Notes under the pieces: generated by a model | Database searches by the model: none | What the model was told of the DNA's origin: nothing | What the model saw: only the letters and a program-made list of their open reading frames with translations | DNA from: Siphonodentalium dalli | Taxonomy: Eukaryota > Mollusca > Scaphopoda > Gadilida > Siphonodentaliidae | Direction of reading: 5' to 3' | NCBI GenBank assembly: GCA_032622095.1 | Contig: CP136066.1 | Span: 231,512,961 to 231,576,960 of the forward strand | DNA: 64,000 nucleotides | Translations under genes and position numbers: made by a program | Shown: piece after piece, positions 10,549 to 25,500 of the stretch | Layout of the letters: each line of letters begins with the position of its first letter | Numbering within the stretch: position 1 is the first letter of the stretch

Positions 10549-13500
10549 GTGTCTATTAGTATTATAATAACTAAACTTATAACATTTTATATTGACAAAT
10601 TTTATTTATATTTAAATAAAAACTATGTTCACGATGTCAGAATAACTCCTCTTTGATGTCGCTGCCAGTGGCACTAGCAGTGACGAGATAACTCACCACT
10701 CTATTTTTATCTGTATCTGTATATGGTACGTCCTTAGTGACCTAATCTGGCTTTTGCAGGACGGTGGGAGGAGCGCTATTGATGTTCTCCCACGGCCGAC
10801 TTGAATGTATCTAAGTCCGCAGCGTTGACTGTGGTATCGTCCAGATGGTTCCAGTCAATCACTGTTCTTGGAAAGAAAGAGTTTCCAAATTGATCCGTGT
10901 TTGTCGGGATCAGTTCGAATGCACTTTCGTTGTTTACAGTCCGTTTTTCTACGATGTTATCACTAACAAAATCCTCGAACTTTTTAGCTTTCCTCTTTCT
11001 TCTCGGTTTATAGTTCGTTAGGTAGTTTTCAGGTTTTATACCCGGGGCCGACCCCTTAACCACCTTATAAAACAGTGCTAGTCTCTGCTCTGATCTTCTT
11101 GATTCTAGTGATGGTAACTCTAGATCCTTGAGCATGGTTGTCACACAGCCTTTTTCTCTTGATCGGTAGTCTTGTTTGATGAATCGCGCTGCTCTTCGTT
11201 GGACCCTCTCTAGTTTTGATTTGTCTTTCTCATAGTATGGGTCCCAGATTGTTGCTGCGTATTCTAGTTGGGGGCGAACAAGTGCTATATACATGTATGA
11301 TGTTTTCCTGAAGTCCATTGGGCAGTGTCTCAGGTTTCGTCGAATGAAGCCCAGGGTTGAATTTGATTTCTTTGTGATGGTACTCTCAGGTGCCAAATAA
11401 ACGTGCCGGCACGTTTATTAATTTGGAGCAAAAATACACACAATCACGCTTATTGTGACCCATCACGTTTATTATTTTTTGGGGGTAAATCCATCACATA
11501 CTGTGACATTTATTCTTTTTTTGGGTGATAAACAAACGAATATAAGAATGGAACGAATCACGAGTGTGCTAATGTTAATACTAGAAGTGACAAATAACTA
11601 AATAAAGTTGTTTTAGTAGACTGAGATGCGACATCGCTTCGATATAAAACCTATTTTGAGAGTCACTGTTCGCCCAATCTTTTAAGTACTTCGTCTACTT
11701 TCGGTTTGTAATAAAGCGCAAAACGTGAACTGGGCCGAATTCACGGGACCCGAAACGATAGAAAAGATAGCCCATGGATCACAGGACTTATTCTACAATT
11801 AAAATGTTTTGTTAACTCCAAAATCAGTTCCATAATCACAATTTATAATGAAAAACGATGTGCCTCGAAAATAGGCAACGCGAAACCCAGAAAAAAGCGC
11901 TAAAAGTTACCAGTTTGACCAGGGGGGAGTCTGCAAAAAAAATCCGTATATAGGGCCGGGGTGGGTGGGTGGTCCAGAGGCCGAAAAAATCGTGCTTGTA
12001 AATTTTTTCCAAAATGGTTTTATTTCAAACAATTTACAAGTACTGACCATGTAATGTTGTTTGTAAGCATGTTAGTACCATGCTTGTTGGTATAGGGCTA
12101 TATATGCAGCTATAGTGACTCTTTAGCCTCAGATTTAGCAACATTCTGAATTTCACAGTGGACCACCGTAATAGCGTTCCGGAAACTTAACCCATGCTTG
12201 AGTTATAATAATGCAAAACGTGTTTACGGTTGGAACAAGGCCGGTAACTCTGGTATGCATTGATAGGCGAAACCTGTGATATGCAGTAATATGTGCATAC
12301 ATCCTTCCCCTATCATTCTGGTCTATCACCATACCAAACCACATCAAAATTCGACAACTGACACTTAACTTATATTGCAAAAACTTTGTACGAACTGAAT
12401 TTCATAAAGTCGAACAGGGCCCATAAATCTGGTAGGCATTGATGGTCACAACCCGTGATATTATGCATATTCGTTCCCCATTTCTGGTCTGTCACCGTGC
12501 CATAGGGCATCAAAATATGACAACCGACTCTTGAGTTATAATGCAAAATGTTTGTACGGACTGACACACGGACGGCTCGAGACGTCAACTATATACCCGC
12601 CGACTAATATCGGGGGGTATAATAACCATATATCTAGGTGTATACCTAACCAAAACAATTCCCCTCCCCCACCCCACCCCCCGGTGGATAAGACTAAAGA
12701 GTTCTTTGGTCATGCACAAATAATTGTGGAACCCCTGACCTGTTTACCACTATTTACACTGGCCAGTGTTCTCTGTCAGACACAACACACTCGATATATT
12801 AAGGCTAAAATGGGGTCTAGGGCGATTTGTGACATATAGTGTACCTACACAATGCTTTATTATTGTTGTTAGATACCTGGAAATACAGTTTATTTTTCGT
12901 TTTTCTGATCTGTGTTTACCAATTAAGCATGTTATTGCTGGAGTCTTAATGGTACACAGCAAGAGTTTGCACCAAAAAAATGATAGTGGAATGGGATTGA
13001 AAGGCAGTTAACACAGTTATTGAAGAACGGCTAAAAAAACTCTGAAATTTTGATAAAAACATCATTACATGAGAAAGGGGGGGTGGGTCCCCAAAATTTT
13101 GGAGGAAAAAAATATTTTTTTTGCACAAATGGGGTGGTGGGTACCTCGGGGTTGGAAAAAAACTTTTTGGGCCCTATATGTGCAATTTTTTTCCAGACTC
13201 CCCAGTTTTCTGCATACAAATAATTTCATGAGAAGCATTAAAGTATATTCCTTTAATATTAAGATATTTAAACAACACAGTTTCATACTTTTTCTGTTTT
13301 AATGCATTATTTGGTGAGAGAAATGTAAAATGTATCGTAAATTCTTCGAAAAAAAATCAAATTAGGCTTAATGTAAAATTGTAAATTGAGTATGATTTTG
13401 GACAAGAACTTCAATCTACTAGTACACAAGTTTCAACCTAAATATATTAATCAATTGAATTATACAGTGAGTGAGTTACTTGAGTTAACTATCACTCTTT

Positions 13501-16500
13501 GATTGATTGTATTGGCAATGATAATAACACATATATATAAATACAATAGATTGTTGATATACATAACTTAGAAGCAAACACATAGCATTGTACATATTTT
13601 TTTCAGCATTAGATATCCTTTTATTTGTGATGTTGAAAAGGGGTTGTTTTGTGCAACACAACTGAAAATCATATTTAATAAACAGCCTTAAGTTTTCACA
13701 CCCCTTCTTGTATTCTGTATGGCTAATCCCTATATAGTATACAAAGTGGTGAAATGGTGTGTAATTTAGGTTTTTCTGTTTTGTTTGATTTATTATTCCG
13801 ATCCCAAATTATATAGTATTCTAAGCCATATAGAAGGTATCGGAATATTGAAATAGTCGGAATTATGAACCCTCATGGAAAAGCGGAATAATGAACCCTC
13901 AGAATAATGAACCATCGGAATAATGAACCATCTATACCCGAAGACCCCCAACCTACAAGAGAAAAAAAAGTCATGTGCAGTGTGTACTGTATAATACAAC
14001 AATCAACATGTAAGACAATCTATTCCAACTTTATATCATATGAGTAATATGTAATTTCACGCATGGTCTTACATAATGTATGAATGGGGTAAACAAGATA
14101 GTGAAGATACATGATGCATAATACCTAAATGTCACATCCTCCACACAGGTATGATTCCCTGTACTATATAAATGTATGCATAAGCCTTCATGGCTCGAGT
14201 TTTAAGCATACTACCATGAAAAGTAAAATCCGTAACCCAGCACATTTATTGTGCACCAGCACTATTATTCTTTTTTTGGTAAAAATGTCACCCAGCACTT
14301 GTATTTAGCCAGCACTTTTATTTGGCACCTGAGAGTATCTATGTGGTGCTGCCACGTCATGTCGTTTGCGAATTGGACACCGAGGTAGGGGTTGTGATTT
14401 ACCTCTTGTAGGAATTGTCCCGCTAGTTGGTAGAAGCGTTGGGTTTTCTGCTTTAGGCTCATGATGTAGCATTTGGATGGATTGAAACGCATTCCCCATT
14501 TTATGGCCCACTGTTCTAGGTTACATAGGTCCTGTTGTAGTATTTCATGATCTTTATAGCTATTTATCTGTCGGTAGAGCAGGCAATCATCTGCGAACAA
14601 TCGGACTTGTGATTTTACAGTGTCCAGTAGGTCGTTGATGTGGCATTATGGCATAGGAAGAGGAGCGGTCCTAACACTGTTCCTTGTGGTACCCCTGATA
14701 ATACCTCTGCCTCTTCAGAGAAATCTCCTTCCAGTGCCACTCTCATCTTTCTTTCTTTTAAGAATGACATTAGCCACTGGTGGATCGGGCCTGTGATTCC
14801 GTAGTGTTTTAGCTTGACTAGTAGGCTGTCATGAGGCACAGTGTCAAAGGCCTTAGAGAAATCAAGGATGGCCATATCTATCTGCTTCTTCTTGTCAAGT
14901 GAATTTAGGATGTCATGTGTAGTCACTGCCAGTTGGGTTTCGCAGGAGTATCCACTACGGAAGCCATGGTTTAGATTTGTTAGGATATTGTATTTTTCCA
15001 GATGTTCAAGGATGTGGCGGCAGATGAGGTGTTCCAGCATCTTGCATGGTACTGATGTTAGGGAGACTGTCGGTAGTTCTCTGCTAGGTGTCTATCTCCT
15101 TTCTTGTATATCGGTGCTATGTTAGCGCTGCGCCAGTCGATTGGTAATGTACCTGTGTCCAGTGAGTGTTGAAAGATTACATTCGGATACATTCGGATGT
15201 ATAACTAATATGATCGCACGTTACACGTAGTGGAGCAACCACACAAATACATCAAACTGTCACAACAATTTCAATCTATACACGTAGTTTCCAACTGTTG
15301 CTGTGTCACGACATGGGATTTCAAAATGTTGAATATTTTCACCAAAGTTGGAGGGGCGGATTCCGCGGAACACTACAGTACAACCACCCTGCGACCACAT
15401 CTCTCGTTAAAGCAACTCATACACCTCCATGCCAAACTAAACCTAGCAATTTCCCACGTTTCTCTATGACAAATATAAATGACTACATGAGCGCATTATC
15501 CCAAAATATCACTGGGCAAATCTTTCGCACGAACAGTTTCATGCCAATCATGGGCTCTTGTCAACAGAAAACATCCCTCGTTTGAATCCAGTCTGTATTT
15601 TTTCTAGAAAATGGTCTTTAGAGACGTCTCTTATTGCATTTAAGTGTATACATTGTGGAAGGCACCTGAATTAGCTCATGCATGTCAAAAACGATCCTAC
15701 TAAACAACGAACACAAACGAACATAAACGAACACAGGTCTAAAAAGCGGAATAGAGGGGTGAAATTTGGTTTGTGTGTGTGTGTGGGTCCATTATATGTG
15801 TATGTGGTGTTATTTCCAACTTTGATGACTTATTTTTCGAGTTATAAGCATTATTTGAATGCAAAGCTACTAAACAACGAACACAAACGAACATGAGATT
15901 AGCCGTATTGCCAAGGTGTTAATAAAGGTGTTAATTAACTACCGCCTTCGCTATGGCTTATACTCTGTCTCTTTGTCACTGAGATGTTTTATGTATATTT
16001 GCATACTATATGCTAACTTTCTGTCGTTTATTGGTGATTGTCTTGGTTTTTGATGCCTTCACTCTTTCCTTTTTTTGTCCAGGTTTTTTTGCGAGAGCGG
16101 TAGTTTTGGGTATAGTTAATTGTCGTCAGCTTGAAGTTTGGAATTTGGAATTGTCACTCACAAAATTAAGAAGTCTTCGCATTAGTCTGTCTCGTTGTTC
16201 GGCCGTCATATTTGTTCAAATTTCGTGTCTCACTTCCAAAGATGATGCAATGCCTGATAATGTAAAATCCCCTCAACTCGAATGTCACGCAGTTGGTCAG
16301 TCACTGTTTCATTTAAATTGTCTGTAAACTCAGTCAATTTTTTTGTTAATTATATTATTAAAGGCACGGGAGGCCTTAGTTGTCGAAAATATTCATATTT
16401 GTTCCAATCACCGTAAACAGAAAAACACTAAAACGCATACAGTTTCGTTCATCGTGTAAACAGCATGCTATCATAAAGACCTACTATATTTACCTAAGCA

Positions 16501-19500
16501 AGAGCCTGATTGTGCTACAGAAGACAGCACAGTACGTGTTACTGGCTAATCACACACAAATGATTTAAACGCTCTTTATTAGTTCCATATCAGGAATTCA
16601 GCAACAAAAAACGCTCTTTATGTTTACCATCATAATATAAACAAACACCAGGAAAGTAACTTTTTATGCTTTTGTTTACACAATGGTCAAACATATGACA
16701 ATAACATACTGTTTATGCGATATTTCTTATTTGTATACGGACAAAGTATGTCTACATTTTCCTTTTTGTGTCGGTTTTTGACCATTGGAAATATTTTCAC
16801 AGCATATACCCACTGCCAAGGACTCCCGCACCTTTAATGCTTTCATAATTGTTATTTGTCCAACATTTCGGAATTGTTGAATTTTGTTTTCTAGCACTGA
16901 AAACTTTCGTCTTTAGTCTTTCCATAAATGTAAGGTATCGTCTGTTGTCACATATATTTGTCAATTATGTCTGTCTGTATTTCGTCATAAATGATTTTGT
17001 TTTCTATTGTTACCAAGCCGCTCTCGCTATTGAATACTTTTCCATCTTATTGACAGTTTGATCACTGTCTGTTTTACTTAAATTACGATTGAGATTTTCC
17101 TTAAGATGCCTGGTACATAGCGTATGCGTGTATCAGGAAAGCAAGCAGAAATAGCATTTACCAGAGTGATCTCCGAGACTGAGAAAATATATATAGTCAT
17201 CTCAGAGACTGATAACAATGACTCACTCACATTCACTCAAATGTTTTGTTAGCTATGCATTAAAACGCCGACCTCTGATGTTTCCCCGTGTTTTTATTGC
17301 CATCAGTGATAAAATTGACAATCATCTTGCAGTAAAAACAAGGAGACAGAGTTAGCCGTAGTTAATTAACACCTGCATGGTAGCCTCTGCACTGCCGCTA
17401 ATCTTATGTTCGTTGTTTAGTAGTTTTGTATTAAAATAATGCTAATAACTCAAAAAATAAATCATCAAAGTTGGAAATAACACCACATACACATAGAATG
17501 GACCCACGCGCACCCACAAACCAAATTTCACCCTTCTACTCTGCTTTTTGGACCTGTGTTCGTTTATGTTCGTTTGTGTTCGTTGTTTAGTAGGACCCGT
17601 CAAAAATTCAAACTGATAGTCAAAAGGACATTTGAAAACATGATGAAGAATACAATCTTATATATACACACTGGGTCAAAAGAAGAACAAACAAAAAAGG
17701 AACAATTAAAACCAAACAAACAAACAACACGTTTGTAGGGAGGGATCCAGGATCCCATATTTATTGTGTGCATATTGTATATAAAAAGTTGTATATGTGT
17801 TATGCGTGTTACTCATTAATTTGTGTCGTTGTAATAAAGCTTTGATTTGCGTACTGGTGACTAAAAGACTTATCAAAGTCAAATATACATTATATACGCT
17901 GTTTCCTAACTTCTAACAAAAGCGATTATACGCTGATAGAGCCTCTATTTATGTCCCGTGTTAGTACGGTCAATAAAGCGTGTATGTGTATTTATCATGT
18001 CACCTGGTTGGATCGACCAATGAGGACGCTCCGTTGGTAGATGCATATCAGGAGACATCGGGTCGTCATCTTTGTAGCCCGTCCCATATGGAATCCATAT
18101 CCCCCCTCAGGGTTCCCATATGTGGTCGATGTCCGCCATTTTGTTTTTCACGGAACTCTGCCGCCTCGGGTATATATTCGGTGTATTTTGGCGCCAAGAA
18201 AATGGATATCTGTCGGAAATCAAGTTCTGTTAATTTAAAGACATGGTACCATATACCAAAACCTGCATGTCATATATTTGAAAAATTCTAAACACTCATA
18301 AATTAACTATCAAACTCAAGTTTGTTGTCCTGCTTCTGGTGATTAGCCATTGACTCAATGCGTTGACGTTCAATGCCCATGACGCGTCACTGTGACGTTA
18401 CATAAGTTAATAGCCATAAACAACAAATTTACTTACTGGCAGGTAATGAACTTCGTATAAGTAATTCAAATTCTCACACGGAAAACATGATATGTGGGTG
18501 ACATGATAAAATCGTTACAGGGCTCGTTGTTGCCGGCTACGGTGACATATGAGGTTCAGCGAGATTAATATCGGGCTCGGCTAGCGCCTCGCCAGATATT
18601 AATCTCACTTCGCCTCATATGACCCCGTATCCGGCAACAACTCACCCTGTAACTTATAATATAAGGCCGTGGCTTAAGAGCAGTATATCGCTCTTTAGCT
18701 ATATGGGCCTGACACGCTATACCGTTCTTTAGTACCAAAGGCTAAAGAGTGGTATACCACTCTTCATCTTTATGGGTTGGATACGCTTAAGAACGGTAGG
18801 CTATACCGCTCTTTAGCGGTTGGTACCAAGGAACGGTATGGGCCTACCGCTCTTCAGCGCTGGCACTAAAGAACGGTATACTGCTATTCAGTGACAAACG
18901 TCAAAGAACGGGACACAGGAGTGGTGTACATCGGTATATACCAATATTTAGCTATACATGGTCCTGGCGCGATAAAGAACGGTCTTACATTATCATCTGT
19001 ACTGCTCGATCTCCAGTTTCCGACTATAAAGAGCCGTATACTGCTCCTTAGCCCTCATCGCTAAAGAGCGGCATACCGTTCTTGAGCCCTCGGTGCTAAA
19101 GCCATTTAGGTTACAGTGAAGTAATTCGGATTTTGGACCAAGATGCAGGAGATAATTAAAAAAATTCTGGGCTCTGGTTGGTTAATTGTAGTTTCGATAT
19201 TTAAACATATAAAATACATGCAATCACTCCTCTTGAAATTTCAGACTCCAAACAAAACATTGGTGCACGTGGTTGCTAGATTAATTTTTTTTGGTGTGAG
19301 GTGAAAAATGTCAATATTTTTTTCATGCAATTCTGACTCTCGATTATAAATCCCAAATTTAAAGGTACATTCCATGCTCGACGATATGACTTTTTTCATG
19401 CAGAAACTTTGCGCAGATGCCAATTCCGGTGACCATGTACTCATTTATCACAATTCGTGGATAGTCTGGGCTGCAGGCCATTATATGTTAACACTGAGGC

Positions 19501-22500
19501 CTATGGGAAATAATTACTTCACTGTAACCTAAAGCCACTTCGTATATATAATTGCGTCTATAGTCTAGTGATGTGAAATCAGTGTTTCCGGTAGAGACCA
19601 AATGTGTCTGGATTCTGGCCCACAACGCCAAATGACGTCATGGACCATGTCATGACGTCTTCGCTGGTTTTCGTTCAGCTAACCAACAAAATTGGTCAAA
19701 ATGAAACTAATATACCGGTATAGGCCTAAATCACATAGGAATTGTTCAGAAAAACTGAAGTTGGTAATTTCATAACCATCCCGTTGGTCCACTTCCGATT
19801 CTGTGATTTCACCATTTCTTTTGGGATATTATTGTTCCCAGGATGCTATGCGAAAGCGGAGCGGAAGTCACGTGATTTTTAACCCATTTTTGTGCGCCGT
19901 TTTTCATCGCGTCAAAATTCTGTTTCATGGTATTGTAAAAATTAATGACGTCATTCACGCCTAAACTTGAAAAGCAACAACGCGCCTGCGGCGCGTTGTG
20001 GTTGCTATAAGCGCGTGCAATGGGATGATTTACATGTAGGACGTTTTGTTGGTTTCAGCTGGTTCTCCGTCCATTGTTGTTTGGATGGATCGCATGTTGT
20101 CTTCTTCCCGAGTATTCCAGTCCTTGAGTGTTTTAGGAAAGAATGAGTTCTTGAATTCTGGGGTTTTCATGTCGATTAGTTTGTTGGGTTTAGTAGAGTT
20201 GTTACACTCATGTGTTAAATAAATAATTGTAATATAATACTCTAGGCTATAGGATACGTCACCGACTTTTTAAACTTAATTACATGTATGTTGAATGAAG
20301 ACTCTTGCGAAAGGATCAGGTATATCCACCACCCAATTTGTCAAGGAAATTTTGCCGATTCTGTGACTTTTTCACCACGGTAGGGATCTTTTATGTGCTC
20401 CTATTGTTGCCCACGGGACAGCCAAATGTTAAATTCGACTCCCGATCCGACTGTGTGTCCAGTGTATGTCGTGTCATCCCTGGTCATGACATTACGAAAG
20501 GAGCTGAGGTATAAAATTTGCGCAGTACATATTTTTCAAGTTTGCCCGGTTTGCCTGAGATTTTTTTCTTCTGGAATTGTTCTCAGAGCACTGATCGTGG
20601 CATTGATAATTGAATATTGATGCGCCCATGGTAATGGGAATGCAGATGGCGAAATAAGTCCGACCGATAAAATGTCAGATTCGCACCCTTGACTGAATCG
20701 AATGTGTAGCTCAGAGGTCAACCCACAAACTGCTCAAGCTATCCGCTCTTCCCCATCACTAAAAACATATTATGGACTTTATACTTCAGTGAATAAATCG
20801 ACCAGCCGTGCTACATGTAATTGATGCTATCTGTTATGACCTGACCTCTGGAAGATGATCAGTTTAAAATACCGGTATATAGCGGAGGGCTCTGTATGAT
20901 CTACCATTATTAACCTTGTAACTTGGGTGTGGCTTATTGGAATTTGTTGTCCTTCGGTACCAGGTATAGTGATAACCTAGCCTGGAGGGGAAAGGGTACC
21001 CACATACTACGGATTTTGTCCATTTATTCTTTGCAGAGTTATGGCGCTTGTTGGACTTGGAAACTTGTGAATATTTCCATCTTCCAACATTTCACCATGT
21101 ACCGGTAACTTGTTTTGTTTTTTTCAGGTCACTGATTCCAAAGGACACATTTTAGCAAAGAAGGACGATGCTAAGAAAGGCAAATTTGCTTTCACCACAG
21201 AAGAGTATGATATGTTTGATGTGTGTTTTGAGTCAAAAACAGCTGGTAAGTATATCTACATGTAGATCATAAGTCCTGAAGCTCTATATATTGGTCATTG
21301 TCAGTCGGATTTTTAATGATCTTCGGTTTGTTGATGAATCTAGGGGGAGTATTTACAAACAGCGGGTTTTGTTCATTTATTTTTTCCAAAGTTACAACCC
21401 TTATTGAGTAATAGGACTTATAGATTAGTGTGAAAATATCAAATATTTTTTACCCCCGAAGCCAAAGAAATAGTAATTTGGATGATGCATCTTTAATATT
21501 AAAATTAATGAGCTTGTGATCTCACTTTCTCAAATCAAAACCATTAGTGGGAGAGAGGCGGTGGAGTTGAAATAACATATTAACTGATTTATTTAATATT
21601 TTATTCACAGGTGGAAATGCCAGGAGTGATGTGGGAGGTTAACTAATTTATTTAATATTTTATTCACAGGTGGAAATGCCAGGAGTGATGTGGGAGGTTA
21701 ACTAATTTATTTAATATTTTATTCACAGGTGGAAATGCCAGGAGTGATGTGGGAGGTTAACTAATTTATTTAATATTTTATTCACAATTGGAAATGCCAG
21801 GAGTGATGCGGGAGGTTAACTAGTTTATTTAATATTTTATTCACAGGTGGAAATGCCAGGAGTGATGTGGGAGGTTAACTAATTTATTTAATATTTTATT
21901 CACAGGTGGAAATGCCAGGAGTGATGTGGGAGGTTAACTAATTTATTTAATATTTTATTCACAGGTGGAAATGCCAGGAGTGATGTGGGAGGTTAACTAA
22001 TTTATTTAATATTTTATTCACAGGTGGAAATGCCAGGAGTGATGTGGGAGGTTAACTAATTTATTTAATATTTTATTCACAGGTGGAAATGCCAGGAGTG
22101 ATGTGGGAGGTTAACTAATTTATTTAATATTTTATTCACAGGTGGAAATGCCGGAAGTGATGTGGGAGGTTTAATAACTAATTTATTTAATATTTTATTC
22201 ACAGGTGGAAATGCCAGGAGTGATGTGGGAGGTTAACTAATTTATTTAATATTTTATTCACAGGTGGAAATGCCAGGAGTGATGTGGGAGGTTAACTAAT
22301 TTATTTAATATTTTATTCACAGGTGGAAATGCCAGGAGTGATGTGGGAGGTTAACTAATTTATTTAATATTTTATTCACAGGTGGAAATGCCAGTAGTGA
22401 TGTGGGAGGTTAACTAATTTATTTAATATTTTATTCACAGGTGGTAATGCCAGGAGTGATGTGGGAGGTTAACTAATTTATTTAATATTTTATTCACAGG

Positions 22501-25500
22501 TGGTAATGCCAGGAGTGATGTGGGAGGTTAACTAATTTATTTAATATTTTATTCACAGGTGGAAATGCCAGGAGTGATGTGGGAGGTTAACTAATTTATT
22601 TAATATTTTATTCACAGGTGGAAATGCCAGGAGTGATGTGGGAGGTTAACTAATTTATTTAATATTTTATTCACAGGTGGTAATGCCAGGAGTGATGTGG
22701 GAGGTTAACTAATTTATTTAATATTTTATTCACAGGTGGTAATGCCAGGAGTGATGTGGGAGGTTAACTAATTTATTTAATATTTTATTCACAGGTGGAA
22801 ATGCCAGGAGTGATGTGGGAGGTTAACTAATTTATTTAATATTTTATTCACAGGTGGTAATGCCAGGAGTGATGTGGGAGGTTAACTAATTTATTTAATA
22901 TTTTATTCACAGGTGGTAATGCCGGAAGTGATGTTGAGGTTTTTCTGAATATGAAGCATGGTGTTGAAGCTAAAAGTTATGAAGATGTGAGTCCATTAAA
23001 CCCGTCCATCATTTGTATGCCGACACAGGCTATGTGTTAATCCATCCATCATTTGTATGCCGACACAGGCTATGTGTTAATCCATCCATCATTTGTATGC
23101 CGACACAGGCTATGTGTTAACCCATCGATCATTTGTATGCCGACACAGGCTATGTGTTAATCCATCCATCATTTGTATGCCGACACAGGCTATGTGTTAA
23201 CCCATCCATCATTTGTATGCCGACACAGGCTATGTGTTAACCCATCCATCATTTGTATGCCGACACAGGCTATGTGTTAACCCATCCATCATTTGTATGC
23301 CGACACAGGCTATGTGTTAACCCATCCATCATTTGTATGCCGACACAGGCTATGTGTTAACCCATCGATCATTTGTATGCCGACACAGGCTATGTGTTAA
23401 TCCATCCATCATTTGTATGCCGACACAGGCTATGTGTTAATCCATCCATCATTTGTATGCCGACACAGGCTATGTGTTAACCCATCCATCATTTGTATGC
23501 CGACACAGGCTATGTGTTAACCCATCCATCATTTGTATGCCGACACAGGCTATGTGTTAACCCATCCATCATTTGTATGCCGACACAGGCTATGTGTTAA
23601 CCCATCCATCATTTGTATGCCGACACAGGCTATGTGTTAACCCATCGATCATTTGTATGCCGACACAGGCTATGTGTTAACCCATCCATCATTTGTATGC
23701 CGACACAGGCTATGTGTTAACCCATCCATCATTTGTATGCCGACACAGGCTATGTGTTAACCCATCCATCATTTGTATGCCGACACAGGCTATGTGTTAA
23801 CCCATCCATCATTTGTATGCCGACACAGGCTATGTGTTAACCCATCGATCATTTGTATGCCGACACAGGCTATGTGTTAACCCATCCATCATTTGTATGC
23901 CGACACAGGCTATGTGTTAACCCATCCATCATTTGTATGCCGACACAGGCTATGTGTTAACCCATCCATCATTTGTATGCCGACACAGGCTATGTGTTAA
24001 CCCATCGATCATTTGTATGCCGACACAGGCTATGTGTTAACCCATCGATCATTTGTATGCCGACACAGGCTATGTGTTAACCCATCCATCATTTGTATGC
24101 CGACACAGGCTATGTGTTAACCCATCGATCATTTGTATGCCGACACAGGCTATGTGTTAACCCATCGATCATTTGTATGCCGACACAGGCTATGTGTTAA
24201 TCCATCCATCATTTGTATGCCGACACAGGCTATGTGTTAACCCATCCATCATTTGTATGCCGACACAGGCTATGTGTTAACCCGTCCATCATTTGTATGC
24301 CGACACAGGCTATGTGTTAACCCATCCATCATTTGTATGCCGACACAGGCTATGTGTTAACCCATCCATCATTTGTATGCCGACACAGGCTATGTGTTAA
24401 CCCATCCATCATTTGTATGCCGACACAGGCTATGTGTTAACCCATCCATCATTTGTATGCCGACACAGGCTATGTGTTAACCCATCCATCATTTGTATGC
24501 CGACACAGGCTATGTGTTAACCCATCGATCATTTGTATGCCGACACAGGCTATGTGTTAACCCATCCATCATTTGTATGCCGACACAGGCTATGTGTTAA
24601 CCCATCCATCATTTGTATGCCGACACAGGCTATGTGTTAACCCATCCATCATTTGTATGCCGACGCAGGCTATGTGTTAACCCATCCATCATTTGTATGC
24701 CGACACAGGCTATGTGTTAACCCATCGATCATTTGTATGCCGACACAGGCTATGTGTTAACCCATCCATCATTTGTATGCCGACACAGGCTATGTGTTAA
24801 CCCATCCATCATTTGTATGCCGACACAGGCTATGTGTTAACCCATCCATCATTTGTATGCCGACACAGGCTATGTGTTAACCCATCGATCATTTGTATGC
24901 CGACACAGGCTATGTGTTAACCCATCGATCATTTGTATGCCGACACAGGCTATGTGTTAACCCATCCATCATTTGTATGCCGACACAGGCTATGTGTTAA
25001 CCCATCGATCATTTGTATGCCGACACAGGCTATGTGTTAACCCATCGATCATTTGTATGCCGACACAGGCTATGTGTTAATCCATCCATCATTTGTATGC
25101 CGACACAGGCTATGTGTTAACCCATCCATCATTTGTATGCCGACACAGGCTATGTGTTAACCCGTCCATCATTTGTATGCCGACACAGGCTATGTGTTAA
25201 CCCATCCATCATTTGTATGCCGACACAGGCTATGTGTTAACCCATCCATCATTTGTATGCCGACACAGGCTATGTGTTAACCCATCCATCATTTGTATGC
25301 CGACACAGGCTATGTGTTAATCCATCCATCATTTGTATGCCGACACAGGCTATGTGTTAACCCATCCATCATTTGTATGCCGACACAGGCTATGTGTTAA
25401 TCCATCCATCATTTGTATGCCGACACAGGCTATGTGTTAACCCATCCATCATTTGTATGCCGACACAGGCTATGTGTTAACCCGTCCATCATTTGTATGC

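Larger units (their letters stand above)
10776..15180 (-). pseudogene. CR1/Jockey-like non-LTR retrotransposon, interrupted and frameshifted
   Basis: On the minus strand, about 15170-14338 encodes the reverse transcriptase: [53 protein letters not shown] and FADDCLLYR. 11380-10776 encodes the region after it: [30 protein letters not shown] and [16 protein letters not shown], then TAG. A 2,953-bp insertion separates the halves. A one-base loss near 15075 and an 8-bp microduplication near 14645 break the frame. The 5' end (endonuclease, ORF1) is missing. It lies antisense in TMED10 intron 1. Confidence 0.88.

Noticed and set aside
12531-13302. Several 60-100 codon frames
   Set aside because: They lie in AT- or G-rich tracts of a non-autonomous element, overlap on both strands and match nothing known to me.
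16010-17061. Transposase of the foldback element
   Set aside because: Frames of 105 and 70 codons show no catalytic motif, and the segment is broken by a nested MITE.
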